NCBI RefSeq assembly: GCF_009857835.1 | Contig: NZ_WWCL01000001.1 | Coordinates: 124,001 to 188,000 of the forward strand | Length of the DNA stretch: 64,000 nt | Direction: 5' to 3' | Source: Duganella fentianensis | Lineage (GTDB): Bacteria > Pseudomonadota > Gammaproteobacteria > Burkholderiales > Burkholderiaceae_D | In this document: one piece after another, positions 11,634 through 20,365 of the stretch | How positions within the stretch are numbered: the first letter of the stretch is position 1 | How the letters are laid out: each line of letters starts with the position of its first letter | The notes under the pieces: generated by a model | Database searches by the model: none | Told to the model about the DNA's origin: nothing | What the model saw: only the letters and a program-made list of their open reading frames with translations | Translations under genes and position numbers: made by a program

Positions 11634-12836
11634 ATGGCATCCTATTTTTGCCCATGCCCGCGCGGCATGGAAGCAGCACTAGCCGAAGAACTGGGCGAAA
11701 TCGCCCAGCAAAGCCGCACGATGAAAGTGCACAATCAGGTTCCGGGCGGCGTGCACTGCTCGGGTGACCTGCTGGACTCCTACCGCATCAACCTGCATTC
11801 GCGCATTGCTTCGCGCGTGATGATGCGCATGGGCGTGAGCGGCTACCAGAACGAAAACGATATCTACGATCTGGTGCTGGCCCAGTCCTGGGAAGACTGG
11901 TTCACCTACGACCACACCATCCGCGTTGACGTGACGGCCGTGAAGTCGCCACTGAAAAGTCTGGAATTCACCACGCTGAAAATCAAGGACGCTATCTGCG
12001 ACCGCTTCCGCGACCAGTTCAACAAGCGTCCGTCGGTGGATACCCGCGAGCCGGATATGCGCATCGTCGGCTTCCTCGACAAGACCCAGTTCATCATCTA
12101 CCTCGATACTTCGGGCGAAGCGCTGTTCAAGCGCGGCTGGCGTACCGAAACGGGCGATGCACCGCTGCGCGAAAATCTGGCCGCCGGTCTGCTGCGCGTA
12201 TCGGGCTGGAAGCCGGGCGTGCCGCTGTTCGATCCTATGTGCGGTTCCGGCACCATTCTGTGCGAAGCAGCGCAGATGGTGCAGGGCGTGCCACCGGGCG
12301 CACGCCGCCGCTTCGCTTTCGAAGCCTTCAACGATTTCGATCCGGCCCCGTGGCAGGCCATGAAGGCTGCCATCAAGCCTAATCCGCTGCCGACCGAGCC
12401 GACCATTTTCGGTTCCGACATCTCGGGCGACATGGTGGCCATGACGCGCCACAATCTGCGCAGCGCCGGCATTCTGTTCGAAGTGCCGCTCAAGCAGATC
12501 GAAGCGCAGGAAGTCAAAGCGCCGACCGAACAGCCGGGCATTCTGCTGACCAACCCGCCGTATGGCGAGCGTATCGGTGTGCGCGGCGACAGCACGCTGC
12601 CGGAAGACGAACTGGCCACCAGCTTCTACGCGGCCTTCAGCTCCACGCTGAAGCAGCGCTTTGCCGGCTGGACGGTGTTCCTGTTCACGGCCGATCTGGG
12701 CCTGCCCAAGCTGCTGCGCCTGAAGGAAGCACGCAAGACGCCATTCTTCAACGGTGCACTGGAGTGCCGTCTGTTCCGCTTCGATATGGTGGCCGGTTTC
12801 AACCGCCGCGAAGCAGCCAAGCCGAAAGCGGAGTAA
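11634..12836 (+). CDS. THUMP-domain class I SAM-dependent RNA methyltransferase (RlmL N-terminal type)
   Basis: Probable 23S rRNA guanine-N2 methyltransferase. The 400 residues correspond to the N-terminal half of E. coli RlmL (a fused protein of about 700 residues), so this is a monofunctional version. A THUMP RNA-binding region occupies about 45-155. The Rossmann methyltransferase core carries FDPMCGSGTILCEAA (SAM loop, about 200) and the catalytic TNPPYGERIG (about 305). The ribosome site AAAGG lies just after a terminator hairpin. Bcr/CflA pump gene follows by 9 bases. Confidence 0.88.
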   Translation: MASYFCPCPRGMEAALAEELGEIAQQSRTMKVHNQVPGGVHCSGDLLDSYRINLHSRIASRVMMRMGVSGYQNENDIYDLVLAQSWEDWFTYDHTIRVDVTAVKSPLKSLEFTTLKIKDAICDRFRDQFNKRPSVDTREPDMRIVGFLDKTQFIIYLDTSGEALFKRGWRTETGDAPLRENLAAGLLRVSGWKPGVPLFDPMCGSGTILCEAAQMVQGVPPGARRRFAFEAFNDFDPAPWQAMKAAIKPNPLPTEPTIFGSDISGDMVAMTRHNLRSAGILFEVPLKQIEAQEVKAPTEQPGILLTNPPYGERIGVRGDSTLPEDELATSFYAAFSSTLKQRFAGWTVFLFTADLGLPKLLRLKEARKTPFFNGALECRLFRFDMVAGFNRREAAKPKAE

Positions 12837-12845
12837 CTCGGACCG

Positions 12846-14081
12846 ATGGCGTTCAAGCTGCCTGCGCCCACGCGCGCCATCCCCGGCGCCACGGCGCTGG
12901 CGGCTCTGCTGGCCGCACTGTCGATGCTGGGGCCATTTTCCATCGACGCCTATCTGCCCGCCTTCCCCGCGATACAGGCCAGCCTGCACGCCAGCGAAGT
13001 GGAAGTGCAGCAAAGTCTGGCGCTCTATCTGTTCTCGTTTGCCTGCATGGTGCTGTGGCATGGCGCGCTGTCCGATGCCTTCGGGCGGCGCCGTGTCGTC
13101 CTGATTTCGCTGCTGGCGTTTGCCGTCGGCACGGCCGGTTGCGCCATGGCGCAGAGCGTGCATGCGCTCTGGTTCTGGCGCATCGTGCAGGGCGTATCGT
13201 CCGGCGCCGGAGTGGTGGTGGGGCGCGCCATCATCCGTGATCTGCACAATGACGCTGCGGCAGCGCGCCTGCTGTCCATGGTCACCATGATCTTTTCCAT
13301 CGCGCCGGCCATCGCGCCCGTGCTGGGCGGGCTGGTGGTGACGCAGTTCGGCTGGCGCGCCATCTTCATCGGCCTGCTGGGCTACAGTCTGGCGCTGTGG
13401 GGCTATTGCTATCTACGCCTGCCGGAAACGCTGGCGCCGGCCCAGCGTCAGCCTTTTCACCCGCGCCAGCTGCTGCGCAATTACGGTGAAATCCTGCGCT
13501 CGCCGCTCTTCCATATGAAGTCCGGCATCGTGGCGCTGAACTTTGCCGGCCTGTTCGTCTACATCTCTGCGGCGCCGCTGTATCTGCCCCGGCATCTGGG
13601 GCTGGGCCCTCACCAGTTTGGCTGGCTGTTCATTCCGGCCGTGAGCGGCATATTCTGCGGCGCGCTGATGGCCAACCGCATCGCCGGCCGTATGGCTTTT
13701 TCGCGACAGATCGCGTTCGGCTTCACCGTGATGATTCTGGCTACACTAGTTAATCTGGTTTATCACTGCTGGTGTCTGCCCGTGCTGCCATGGGCAGTGC
13801 TGCCGCTGTTCTTTTATACCTTCGGCATGTCGGTGGTGTCACCGGCGGCAACCTTGCTGGCACTGGATCTATTCCCGCATATCCGTGGAACAGTGGCATC
13901 TTGTCAATCTTTTGCCACCACGCTGCTGGGCGCCATCGTGGCCGGGGTGGTCGCACCCCTGTTATCACAGTCGGTATTCTGGCTAGCCGCAGGACAGACG
14001 GCATTTAGTATGTGTGCTCTCGTTTTGTGGTTGACGGCGCGCAATTACCGGAGCATGCTTCTACGCCATCTAGGGGATTAA
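12846..14081 (+). CDS. Bcr/CflA-family multidrug efflux MFS transporter
   Basis: A 411-residue major facilitator with 12 predicted membrane segments. Features of drug:proton antiporters of the Bcr/CflA group are visible: LSMLGPFSIDAYLPAFPAI in segment 1, DAFGRRRV in the loop after segment 2 (motif A), and RIVQGVSSGAGVVVGRAIIRDL in segment 4. Segment 5 carries IAPAIAPVLGGLV, the antiporter motif C region. It follows the methyltransferase gene by 9 bases. Substrate not deducible. Confidence 0.88.
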   Translation: MAFKLPAPTRAIPGATALAALLAALSMLGPFSIDAYLPAFPAIQASLHASEVEVQQSLALYLFSFACMVLWHGALSDAFGRRRVVLISLLAFAVGTAGCAMAQSVHALWFWRIVQGVSSGAGVVVGRAIIRDLHNDAAAARLLSMVTMIFSIAPAIAPVLGGLVVTQFGWRAIFIGLLGYSLALWGYCYLRLPETLAPAQRQPFHPRQLLRNYGEILRSPLFHMKSGIVALNFAGLFVYISAAPLYLPRHLGLGPHQFGWLFIPAVSGIFCGALMANRIAGRMAFSRQIAFGFTVMILATLVNLVYHCWCLPVLPWAVLPLFFYTFGMSVVSPAATLLALDLFPHIRGTVASCQSFATTLLGAIVAGVVAPLLSQSVFWLAAGQTAFSMCALVLWLTARNYRSMLLRHLGD

Positions 14082-14135
14082 TTATTATCGGCAGGAAATT
14101 CAAATAGTTTAACCAGAAATCTTACTGATGGTAAA

Positions 14136-14164
14136 TTTTCACCATTGGTTTATGTTAGTATAAT
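14136..14164 (+). promoter_or_regulatory. Sigma-70-type promoter of the HDOD/GGDEF/Sel1 cassette
   Basis: TTTTCA (14136-14141) and a perfect TATAAT (14159-14164) are separated by 17 bases in the AT-rich gap after the efflux gene. The HDOD-kinase ATG is 45 bases beyond the -10. No other good promoter is seen before 20.3 kb, so it may serve all three signalling genes. Confidence 0.7.
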
Positions 14165-14208
14165 TTTTTAAGACAATATTTCTTCGGCCCAAACAACCGC
14201 CCGATACG

Positions 14209-16356
14209 ATGCATCAACCTGACCAAGATATACGCAATCGACTGCTGATCGCGCGTCTGCCGGCGATGCCGCAGATACTGATCAAGCTGATCGAGCACTT
14301 GCAGGCGGATGATGCGGGCATGCCGGAGCTGGCCGCCCTGATCGCCAAAGATGCGGCGATGACCAGCAAAATCCTCACGGTCGCCAATAGTTCGGCCTAC
14401 CACCGCAATAACCGCGCCGTGGGGCTGGAGCAATCGCTGGTGGCGCTGGGCACGGACATGATCAAGACGCTGGTGATCAGCGAATCCGTATTCCAGACAT
14501 TTAACAGTTTCCCCCATTCGGGCAGCACCGATCTGCGCAGCTTCTGGAAAGGTTCCCTGACCACGGCCGTAATCGCGCGCGAAATCGCCAAGCAGATGGA
14601 ATACCCCCATGTGGAGGAAGCCTATCTGGCTGGCCTGCTGCATAACGTGGGCCGCCTCGCCCTGCTGGCCACGGCACCGAAAGAATACGCCTTCAATTTC
14701 ATGGCGCGCGACGATGAAGCGCTGTGCGCCGTCGAGCAGCGCACCCTGCAGATTACCCACTCGGAAGCCGGTGCCTGGCTGATCGAACGCTGGCATCTCG
14801 ATTCCTTCCTGGCCGATAGCGTGCTGTATCACCACGAGCCGCTGTCCCGCCTGGAATCGGCCCATCCGCTGATCCGCGCCGTGCGGCTGGCGCACCTGCT
14901 GTGCTTCCACCGCGATGAAGATCCGGCCATCGAAGACGCCGCCCGGCTGTGCGGCCTCGATGGCGAAGTGCTCGAGCATATCAGCCTGAGTGCCGCCCGT
15001 CAGGTGGAAAAAGCTGCCACTTATCTGGGCATCGATCTGGCCGGTGCCGACGATATTCCTACGCCGGCCGCCTATGCACCGCCGGTGGTCGATCCGGTGC
15101 AGCAGCGCCTGACCGAAGAAGTGCGCAATATGGTGCTGGTATCGGAAATGGGCCAGACCTTCGCGCGCCAGCAGGGCGAGGCCGGCCTGCTGGAATCGAT
15201 CGCCCGTTCCGCCCGCATCCTGTTCGATTTCGAAAACGCCGTGGTGCTGCTGGCCGATCCTACCGGCCATGCCCTGCATGGCGTAGCGACAGGCGAACAG
15301 CAGCAGCGACTGGCCGAATTCAGCATCCCCCTGAACAAGGGCGGCATCGTGGCCGAAGCGGCGCTGAACGCCAAACTGACCTATGTGAGCCGGCAGTCGC
15401 CGGAACTGAATGTGGCGGAAGAACAGCTGTTCCGCATGCTGGGCAGCGAAGGCATGGTCTGCCTGCCGCTGGTGACCAACCATAACTGTCTGGCCCTGCT
15501 GATAGGTGGTGCGCCCAACTGGCAGATGGCCGGCTACAGCAAGCGCGAACGCTTCCTGCAGTCGTTCGGCACGCAGGCCGCCGTGGCGCTGGAAACCGCC
15601 ATCAGCGAGCGTGGCTACACCAGGCGCCAGATCGCCCACGTGGCCGAGGAATACCGCGAAGCTTCGCGCCGCGTGGTGCATGAAGTGAATAACCCGCTGT
15701 CCATCATCAAGAACTATCTGTCGGTGCTGGACGGTAAGCTGGCCAAGCGCGAGCCGGTGGTGGGCGAGATGTCCATCCTGAACGAGGAAATCGACCGGGT
15801 CGGTCAGCTGATCAACGGTCTGGCCGACCTGCAGCCTACCGAAGCGGCGCGCGTGACCGATGTGGGGCGCGTGGTGGAAGACGTGCTGCGCCTGTTCCGC
15901 GCGACCGATTTCGTGCCGGCCTCGGTGCAGATCGTGGTGCGCATGCAGGAAGAGCCGGCCGAAATCGACGGCGATGCCGACATGCTGAAACAGATCCTCG
16001 TCAATCTGATCAAGAACGCCATCGAAGCGCTGGCCGGTGGCGGCAAAATCGAGATATCCAACCGCGGCCACGTGAACCGCGAGCGCAAGCTGTATCTGGA
16101 ACTGGTGGTGAGCGATACCGGCCCCGGTCTGTCGACCGAAGTGCTGGCCAATCTGTTCTCGCCGGTCCGTAGCGGCAAAGACGGTGCCCACCATGGTCTG
16201 GGGCTGTCGATTGTGCATAGTCTGGTGAAGAAGATGCAGGGCATGATTACCTGCCGCTCCGGGAAATCCGGTACTACTTTTGAAATTCTGCTGCCCGCCC
16301 GTGGCAGTACCAGCCAAGTCGCCGGCGTGAACGCGCGGGCGATGGATTCCGTGTAA
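14209..16356 (+). CDS. HDOD-GAF-histidine kinase hybrid sensor
   Basis: A 715-residue soluble protein with three modules. Residues about 10-210 form an HDOD domain (RLPAMPQILIKLIEHLQ, MTSKILTVANSSAYHRN, AYLAGLLHNVGRLALL). Residues about 300-465 look like a GAF sensor (SIARSARILFDFENAVVLL). The C-terminus is a histidine kinase: phospho-acceptor His491 in VVHEVNNPLSIIKNYL, an N box NLIKNAIEAL, G1 DTGPGLS and G2 GLGLSIVHSLV. No membrane segments. It lies 4 bases before a response regulator, its likely partner. HDOD fused to a full kinase is uncommon but known. Confidence 0.88.
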   Translation: MHQPDQDIRNRLLIARLPAMPQILIKLIEHLQADDAGMPELAALIAKDAAMTSKILTVANSSAYHRNNRAVGLEQSLVALGTDMIKTLVISESVFQTFNSFPHSGSTDLRSFWKGSLTTAVIAREIAKQMEYPHVEEAYLAGLLHNVGRLALLATAPKEYAFNFMARDDEALCAVEQRTLQITHSEAGAWLIERWHLDSFLADSVLYHHEPLSRLESAHPLIRAVRLAHLLCFHRDEDPAIEDAARLCGLDGEVLEHISLSAARQVEKAATYLGIDLAGADDIPTPAAYAPPVVDPVQQRLTEEVRNMVLVSEMGQTFARQQGEAGLLESIARSARILFDFENAVVLLADPTGHALHGVATGEQQQRLAEFSIPLNKGGIVAEAALNAKLTYVSRQSPELNVAEEQLFRMLGSEGMVCLPLVTNHNCLALLIGGAPNWQMAGYSKRERFLQSFGTQAAVALETAISERGYTRRQIAHVAEEYREASRRVVHEVNNPLSIIKNYLSVLDGKLAKREPVVGEMSILNEEIDRVGQLINGLADLQPTEAARVTDVGRVVEDVLRLFRATDFVPASVQIVVRMQEEPAEIDGDADMLKQILVNLIKNAIEALAGGGKIEISNRGHVNRERKLYLELVVSDTGPGLSTEVLANLFSPVRSGKDGAHHGLGLSIVHSLVKKMQGMITCRSGKSGTTFEILLPARGSTSQVAGVNARAMDSV

Positions 16357-16360
16357 GGTC

Positions 16361-18625
16361 ATGATGAACATCAGCCCCGCCAGTCTGAATGCGGTGACTC
16401 CGGCCAATGTCACCGTCGCTAAAGATTATTGCCCGCGCCTGTTGCTGGTCGATGACGAGCCACGTTTGCTGTCGTCTCTGTACGAATTGCTGCGTGACCG
16501 CGATTACGAGCTGATTACCGCCACCAATGGCGCCGAGGCGCTGGCCCAGTTGACCCGCGTGAAATTCGATCTGATCCTGCTCGATCTGCGTCTGCCGGAT
16601 ATGAGCGGCCACGAGATCATGGACTTCATCAATACCCGCGGCATCGAGGGCGACATTATCGTCATGAGTGGCGATGTGGGCATCGAAGCGGCCATCGGCG
16701 CCCTCAAGCGCGGCGCCTACGATTATCTGCGCAAGCCGTATAGCCGCGAAGAGCTGCTCAAGACGGTGGAGAATGCGCTGCAGAAGCGCCGTCTGGCCAA
16801 TGACAATTCGCGCATCACTTCGCAGCTGGAAAACTCGGAGCGCATGTACCGTTCGCTGGTGGACAGCTCGCCCGACATCATCTACACCCTCAACCACGAA
16901 GGCAGGATCACCTTCGTCAACGACCGCGTGCAGCAGCTGCTGGGCTTTAGCCGCGAAGAGCTGATCGGCAAGCACTACTCGGTGCTGGTGCACGAGGAAG
17001 ATCTGGAGCGGGCCCGCTATGCCTTCAATGACCGCCGTGGCGAGGAGCGCGCTTCGCGCAACGTCGAGCTGCGTCTGAAGTCCAATCTTGGTAGCGGTAT
17101 CGAACGTACTTTCAGTAATACGCTGATGACGATTTCGCTCAATGCCATCGGCATGCATGTGCCGGAGCAGGAAGTGAAGCAGGAAGTGTTTGGCACCTAT
17201 GGCGTGGCGCGTGATATCACCGACCGCAAACGCGCCGAGGAAGTGATTTCCTATCAGGCCTACCACGATATTCTGACCGATCTGCCGAACCGCATGCTGT
17301 TCAAGGACAGGCTGGGTCTGGCCGTGATCCAGGCCAAGCGCAAGCTGACGGAACTGGCGGTGATGTTCGTCGATCTGGACCGCTTCAAACTGGTCAACGA
17401 TACGCTAGGCCACGTCAAGGGCGACGAGCTGCTGCAGCAGGTAGCCCAGCGCCTGAAAGACTGTCTGCGCCGCGGCGATACGCTGGCACGGCAGGGCGGC
17501 GATGAATTCACCATCGTGCTGCCGGAGCTGCGCGACCGTCAGGATGCCAAGGCGATTGCCGACAAATTCCTCGAAAGCCTGCACCGTCCGTTCGACCTCG
17601 ATGGCCATGAAGTGCATATCTCGGCTTCGATCGGCATTGCCATCTATCCCGGCGATGGCGAGACCATCGACGAGCTGCTGCGCCATGCCGACATCGCCAT
17701 GTATCAGGTCAAGGCGCTGGGCAAGAATGGTCACAGCTTCTATCACAACTCCATGCTCGATGTGTCGCACCAGAAGATCGCGCTGGAGCAGAGCCTGCGC
17801 AAGGCGCTCGAGCTGAACGAACTGGAAATGTACTACCAGCCGCAGATCGATATGGCCACTGGCCGCATCATCGGTGCGGAAGGGCTGATGCGCTGGAACC
17901 ATCCGCAGCGCGGCCTGCTGTCGGCCGGCGAATTCCTGCCGTTCGCGGAAGAGAACGGCCTGATGCTGCCGATTTCGGACTGGATGCTGGGCGCCCTGTG
18001 CCGCGATATGCTGCTGTGGAACGCGGCTGGCGGCGACAATATCCGCCTGTCGCTCAACCTGTCGCCGCAATATCTGGACCGCGGCGACTTCTTCGAAAAG
18101 ATGCGCGGCGCACTGACCCGCTACGGCATTTCGCCAGCACAGATCGAAGTCGAGATTACCGAGAATATCTGTATCCGCAATCCGCAGTACGCCATCGAAC
18201 AGCTCAACAAGCTGTGCCAGCTGGGCGTCTCGGTGGCGATCGATGATTTCGGTACCGGCTATTCTTCGCTGTCGTATCTGCACCGCTTCCCTATCCATAC
18301 GATCAAGATCGACCAGTCCTTCGTCAAGGAGATCCACGACGAGAACGGCCACTATCCGGTGATTCTGGCGATCATTTCGATTGCCCGCGGCCTCGGTCTG
18401 CATCTGGTGGCGGAAGGGGTGGAAACGGACGTGCAGGCGCGCTATCTGCAGACCAATGGCTGCACCACCATGCAGGGCTATCTGTACCACCGCCCGCTGT
18501 CGCTGGCCACTTTTATCGATGTGCTCAATGAGCAGAACCGTCGCAACGCACAGGCAGGTGCGCATGGTTTGCATGCAGTTCCGTCGGCGAATGCAGCGCC
18601 GCCGATGATTGCAATTCAGGCCTGA
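16361..18625 (+). CDS. Response regulator with PAS, GGDEF and EAL domains (c-di-GMP turnover)
   Basis: 754 residues, domains in order: receiver (about 25-145) with phospho-acceptor Asp75 in ILLDLRLPDMSG and the Lys in LRKPY; PAS (about 155-290); GGDEF (about 305-465) with intact RQGGDEF and an upstream RRGD five residues before it, fitting the RxxD inhibitory site; EAL (about 480-730), where the signature reads EGL instead of EAL (GAEGLMRW) but DDFGTGYSSLSYL and other metal-site segments are intact. Either activity could be real. Four bases after the HDOD kinase, so probably phosphorylated by it. Confidence 0.92.
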   Translation: MMNISPASLNAVTPANVTVAKDYCPRLLLVDDEPRLLSSLYELLRDRDYELITATNGAEALAQLTRVKFDLILLDLRLPDMSGHEIMDFINTRGIEGDIIVMSGDVGIEAAIGALKRGAYDYLRKPYSREELLKTVENALQKRRLANDNSRITSQLENSERMYRSLVDSSPDIIYTLNHEGRITFVNDRVQQLLGFSREELIGKHYSVLVHEEDLERARYAFNDRRGEERASRNVELRLKSNLGSGIERTFSNTLMTISLNAIGMHVPEQEVKQEVFGTYGVARDITDRKRAEEVISYQAYHDILTDLPNRMLFKDRLGLAVIQAKRKLTELAVMFVDLDRFKLVNDTLGHVKGDELLQQVAQRLKDCLRRGDTLARQGGDEFTIVLPELRDRQDAKAIADKFLESLHRPFDLDGHEVHISASIGIAIYPGDGETIDELLRHADIAMYQVKALGKNGHSFYHNSMLDVSHQKIALEQSLRKALELNELEMYYQPQIDMATGRIIGAEGLMRWNHPQRGLLSAGEFLPFAEENGLMLPISDWMLGALCRDMLLWNAAGGDNIRLSLNLSPQYLDRGDFFEKMRGALTRYGISPAQIEVEITENICIRNPQYAIEQLNKLCQLGVSVAIDDFGTGYSSLSYLHRFPIHTIKIDQSFVKEIHDENGHYPVILAIISIARGLGLHLVAEGVETDVQARYLQTNGCTTMQGYLYHRPLSLATFIDVLNEQNRRNAQAGAHGLHAVPSANAAPPMIAIQA

Positions 18626-18638
18626 GCCATATGATGAC

Positions 18639-20234
18639 ATGACCAAATATAGTCCCAACGAAGCCGACGCGAAAAACGGCAGTACCTACACAGCCGAATT
18701 CCTGCGCGTCAAAGGACTGGCCGAACGCGGTGTCGCCAATGCCCAGCATAGTCTGGGCTTTATGTATTTTAACGGGCAGGGCGTGGTGCAGAGCTACGAG
18801 CTGGCCGTGGTGTGGTACCGCCAGGCTGCGCAGGCCGGACTGGAACATGCGCAGTACAACCTCGGCGTGATGTACCAGAAGGGCCAGGGCGTGCAGCAGA
18901 GTTTCGAGGAAGCTGCTGCGTGGTACCGCAAGGCCGCCGAGCAGGGCTATGCTGCCGCCCAGTACAACCTGGGCTGGCTGTATGCCAAAGGCCAGGGCGT
19001 GCAGGCCGATACCCAGCAGGCCATGTACTGGTTCAGCAAGGCGGCCGAACAGGGCGATGCCGGCGCACAGAACAATCTGGGCATGATGTACGACACCGGC
19101 AAAGGGGTGCCGCAGGACTTCCGTCAGGCCATCGCCTGGTACCGCAAGGCGGCCGAGCAGGGCTATGCACGGGCCCAGTTCAATCTGGGCCTGCGTTACG
19201 ACCATGGCCAGGGCGTGCCGCAGGACGTGGGGCAAGCCATGTCGTGGTATCGCAAGGCGGCCGATCAGGGTTATGCGCCGGCCCAGTTCAATCTGGCACT
19301 GCGCTTCGACAAGGGCGACGGCGTAGCGCAGGACAGCCAGAAAGCCATACTCTGGTACCGCCGCGCGGCGGATCAGGATCACGCCAGCTCGCAGTTCAAT
19401 CTGGGCCTGATCTACGATAACGGCCAGGGCGTGCCGCGCGACGAACAGAAGGCGCTGGACTGGTACCGCAAGGCGGCTGGTCTGGGCCACGCTGGTGCGC
19501 AGAATAATCTGGGCCTGCGCTACGAGCACGGGCAGGGTGTGGCGCAGGATTATGCGCAGGCGCAGCAGTGGTATCTGAAGGCGGCCGAGCAGGGCTTCCC
19601 CGGTGCCCAGTACCAGCTCGGTAATCTGTATGACGCCGGCTATGGCGTGCCGCAGGATCAGCAGGAGGCCGTGTTCTGGTACCGCAAGGCGGCCGATCAG
19701 GGCCATCTGCGCGCCCAGTTCGATCTGGGTCTGCGCTACGAAACGGGCGGCGGTGTGCCGCGCGACGAGAAGAAGGCACTGCACTGGTATCGCCGCGCGG
19801 CCGAACAGGATTATGTGGCGGCCCAGTATGCGCTGGCGCTGCTGTACGATAAGGATGACGGCCCGGAGCCGAACTGCGTGCAGGCCAATGCCTGGTATGC
19901 CAAGGCGGCCGAGCAGGGCCACGTGCAAGCCCAGTTTACGCTGGGACTGCGCTTCGATAACGGCCTCGGTACGATGCAGGATTATGCACTGGCCTATCAC
20001 TGGTACCTGAAGGCGGCGGCACAGGGCCATGCGCGGGCGCAATTCAATCTGGGGCTGATGTTCATGTGCGGGCAGGGCGTGCAGGCGGACGGCGCGCAGG
20101 CCTGGCTGTGGCTGGCGCTGGCCGAACGGAACGGCTTCAGTTCCGCCAGCCGTTATCTGAAAAGCGTCGCCGCGACGCTCGATAGCAGCCAGCTGGCGCT
20201 GGCACGCGAACGGCTGGAGTTGCTGCCCAATTAA
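18639..20234 (+). CDS. Sel1-like repeat protein, 13 repeats
   Basis: 531 residues made almost wholly of 36-residue Sel1/TPR-like helical repeats with the consensus AAEQGxAxAQxNLGxxYxxG then GVxQDxxxAxxWYRK. I count 13, nearly ungapped. No signal peptide or membrane segment, so a cytoplasmic protein-protein scaffold. The ATG at 18639 is 13 bases after the GGDEF-EAL stop; an in-frame TTG at 18609 would overlap it. Sel1 proteins often act as adaptors in signalling; coupling with the upstream kinase and regulator is inferred from position. Confidence 0.9.
   Translation: MTKYSPNEADAKNGSTYTAEFLRVKGLAERGVANAQHSLGFMYFNGQGVVQSYELAVVWYRQAAQAGLEHAQYNLGVMYQKGQGVQQSFEEAAAWYRKAAEQGYAAAQYNLGWLYAKGQGVQADTQQAMYWFSKAAEQGDAGAQNNLGMMYDTGKGVPQDFRQAIAWYRKAAEQGYARAQFNLGLRYDHGQGVPQDVGQAMSWYRKAADQGYAPAQFNLALRFDKGDGVAQDSQKAILWYRRAADQDHASSQFNLGLIYDNGQGVPRDEQKALDWYRKAAGLGHAGAQNNLGLRYEHGQGVAQDYAQAQQWYLKAAEQGFPGAQYQLGNLYDAGYGVPQDQQEAVFWYRKAADQGHLRAQFDLGLRYETGGGVPRDEKKALHWYRRAAEQDYVAAQYALALLYDKDDGPEPNCVQANAWYAKAAEQGHVQAQFTLGLRFDNGLGTMQDYALAYHWYLKAAAQGHARAQFNLGLMFMCGQGVQADGAQAWLWLALAERNGFSSASRYLKSVAATLDSSQLALARERLELLPN
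18717..20120 (+). repeat. Tandem 108-bp coding repeat (13 copies)
   Basis: The Sel1 repeats are also visible in the DNA as degenerate direct repeats of period 108, with recurring segments such as tggtaccgcaaggcggcc. Substrate for copy-number change by recombination. Boundaries are approximate. Confidence 0.8.
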
Positions 20235-20292
20235 ATCGCCGCATCCATACATGGCAAAATTCAGTTCTTGATGCTATCCCGGGCCTGGTATC

Positions 20293-20319
20293 TCAAGTTG
20301 CGCCGGATTTTGCCGTTAT
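20293..20319 (+). promoter_or_regulatory. Sigma-28 (FliA)-type promoter of the flagellin gene
   Basis: TCAAGTTG (20293-20300), 11 bases, then GCCGTTAT (20312-20319). This matches the E. coli consensus TAAAGTTT-N11-GCCGATAA at 6/8 and 6/8 with exact spacing. It lies 46 bases before the flagellin ATG, as expected for a class III flagellar gene. Confidence 0.75.
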
Positions 20320-20365
20320 TCAGAGCGACTGCCACGAATCCGTGGTGGCTTGATACCGCTAAGGC

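Noticed and set aside
14155..16413. A 752-codon frame antisense to the HDOD kinase
   Set aside because: Shadow of a real gene with intact catalytic motifs; no family resemblance.
18717..20120. Periodic repeats considered as a CRISPR array
   Set aside because: Period is 108 bases, repeats are degenerate and encode Sel1 helices; no conserved direct repeat with unique spacers.
18525..20252. A repetitive 575-codon frame antisense to the Sel1 gene
   Set aside because: Its repeats are just the reverse complement of the 108-bp Sel1 repeats.
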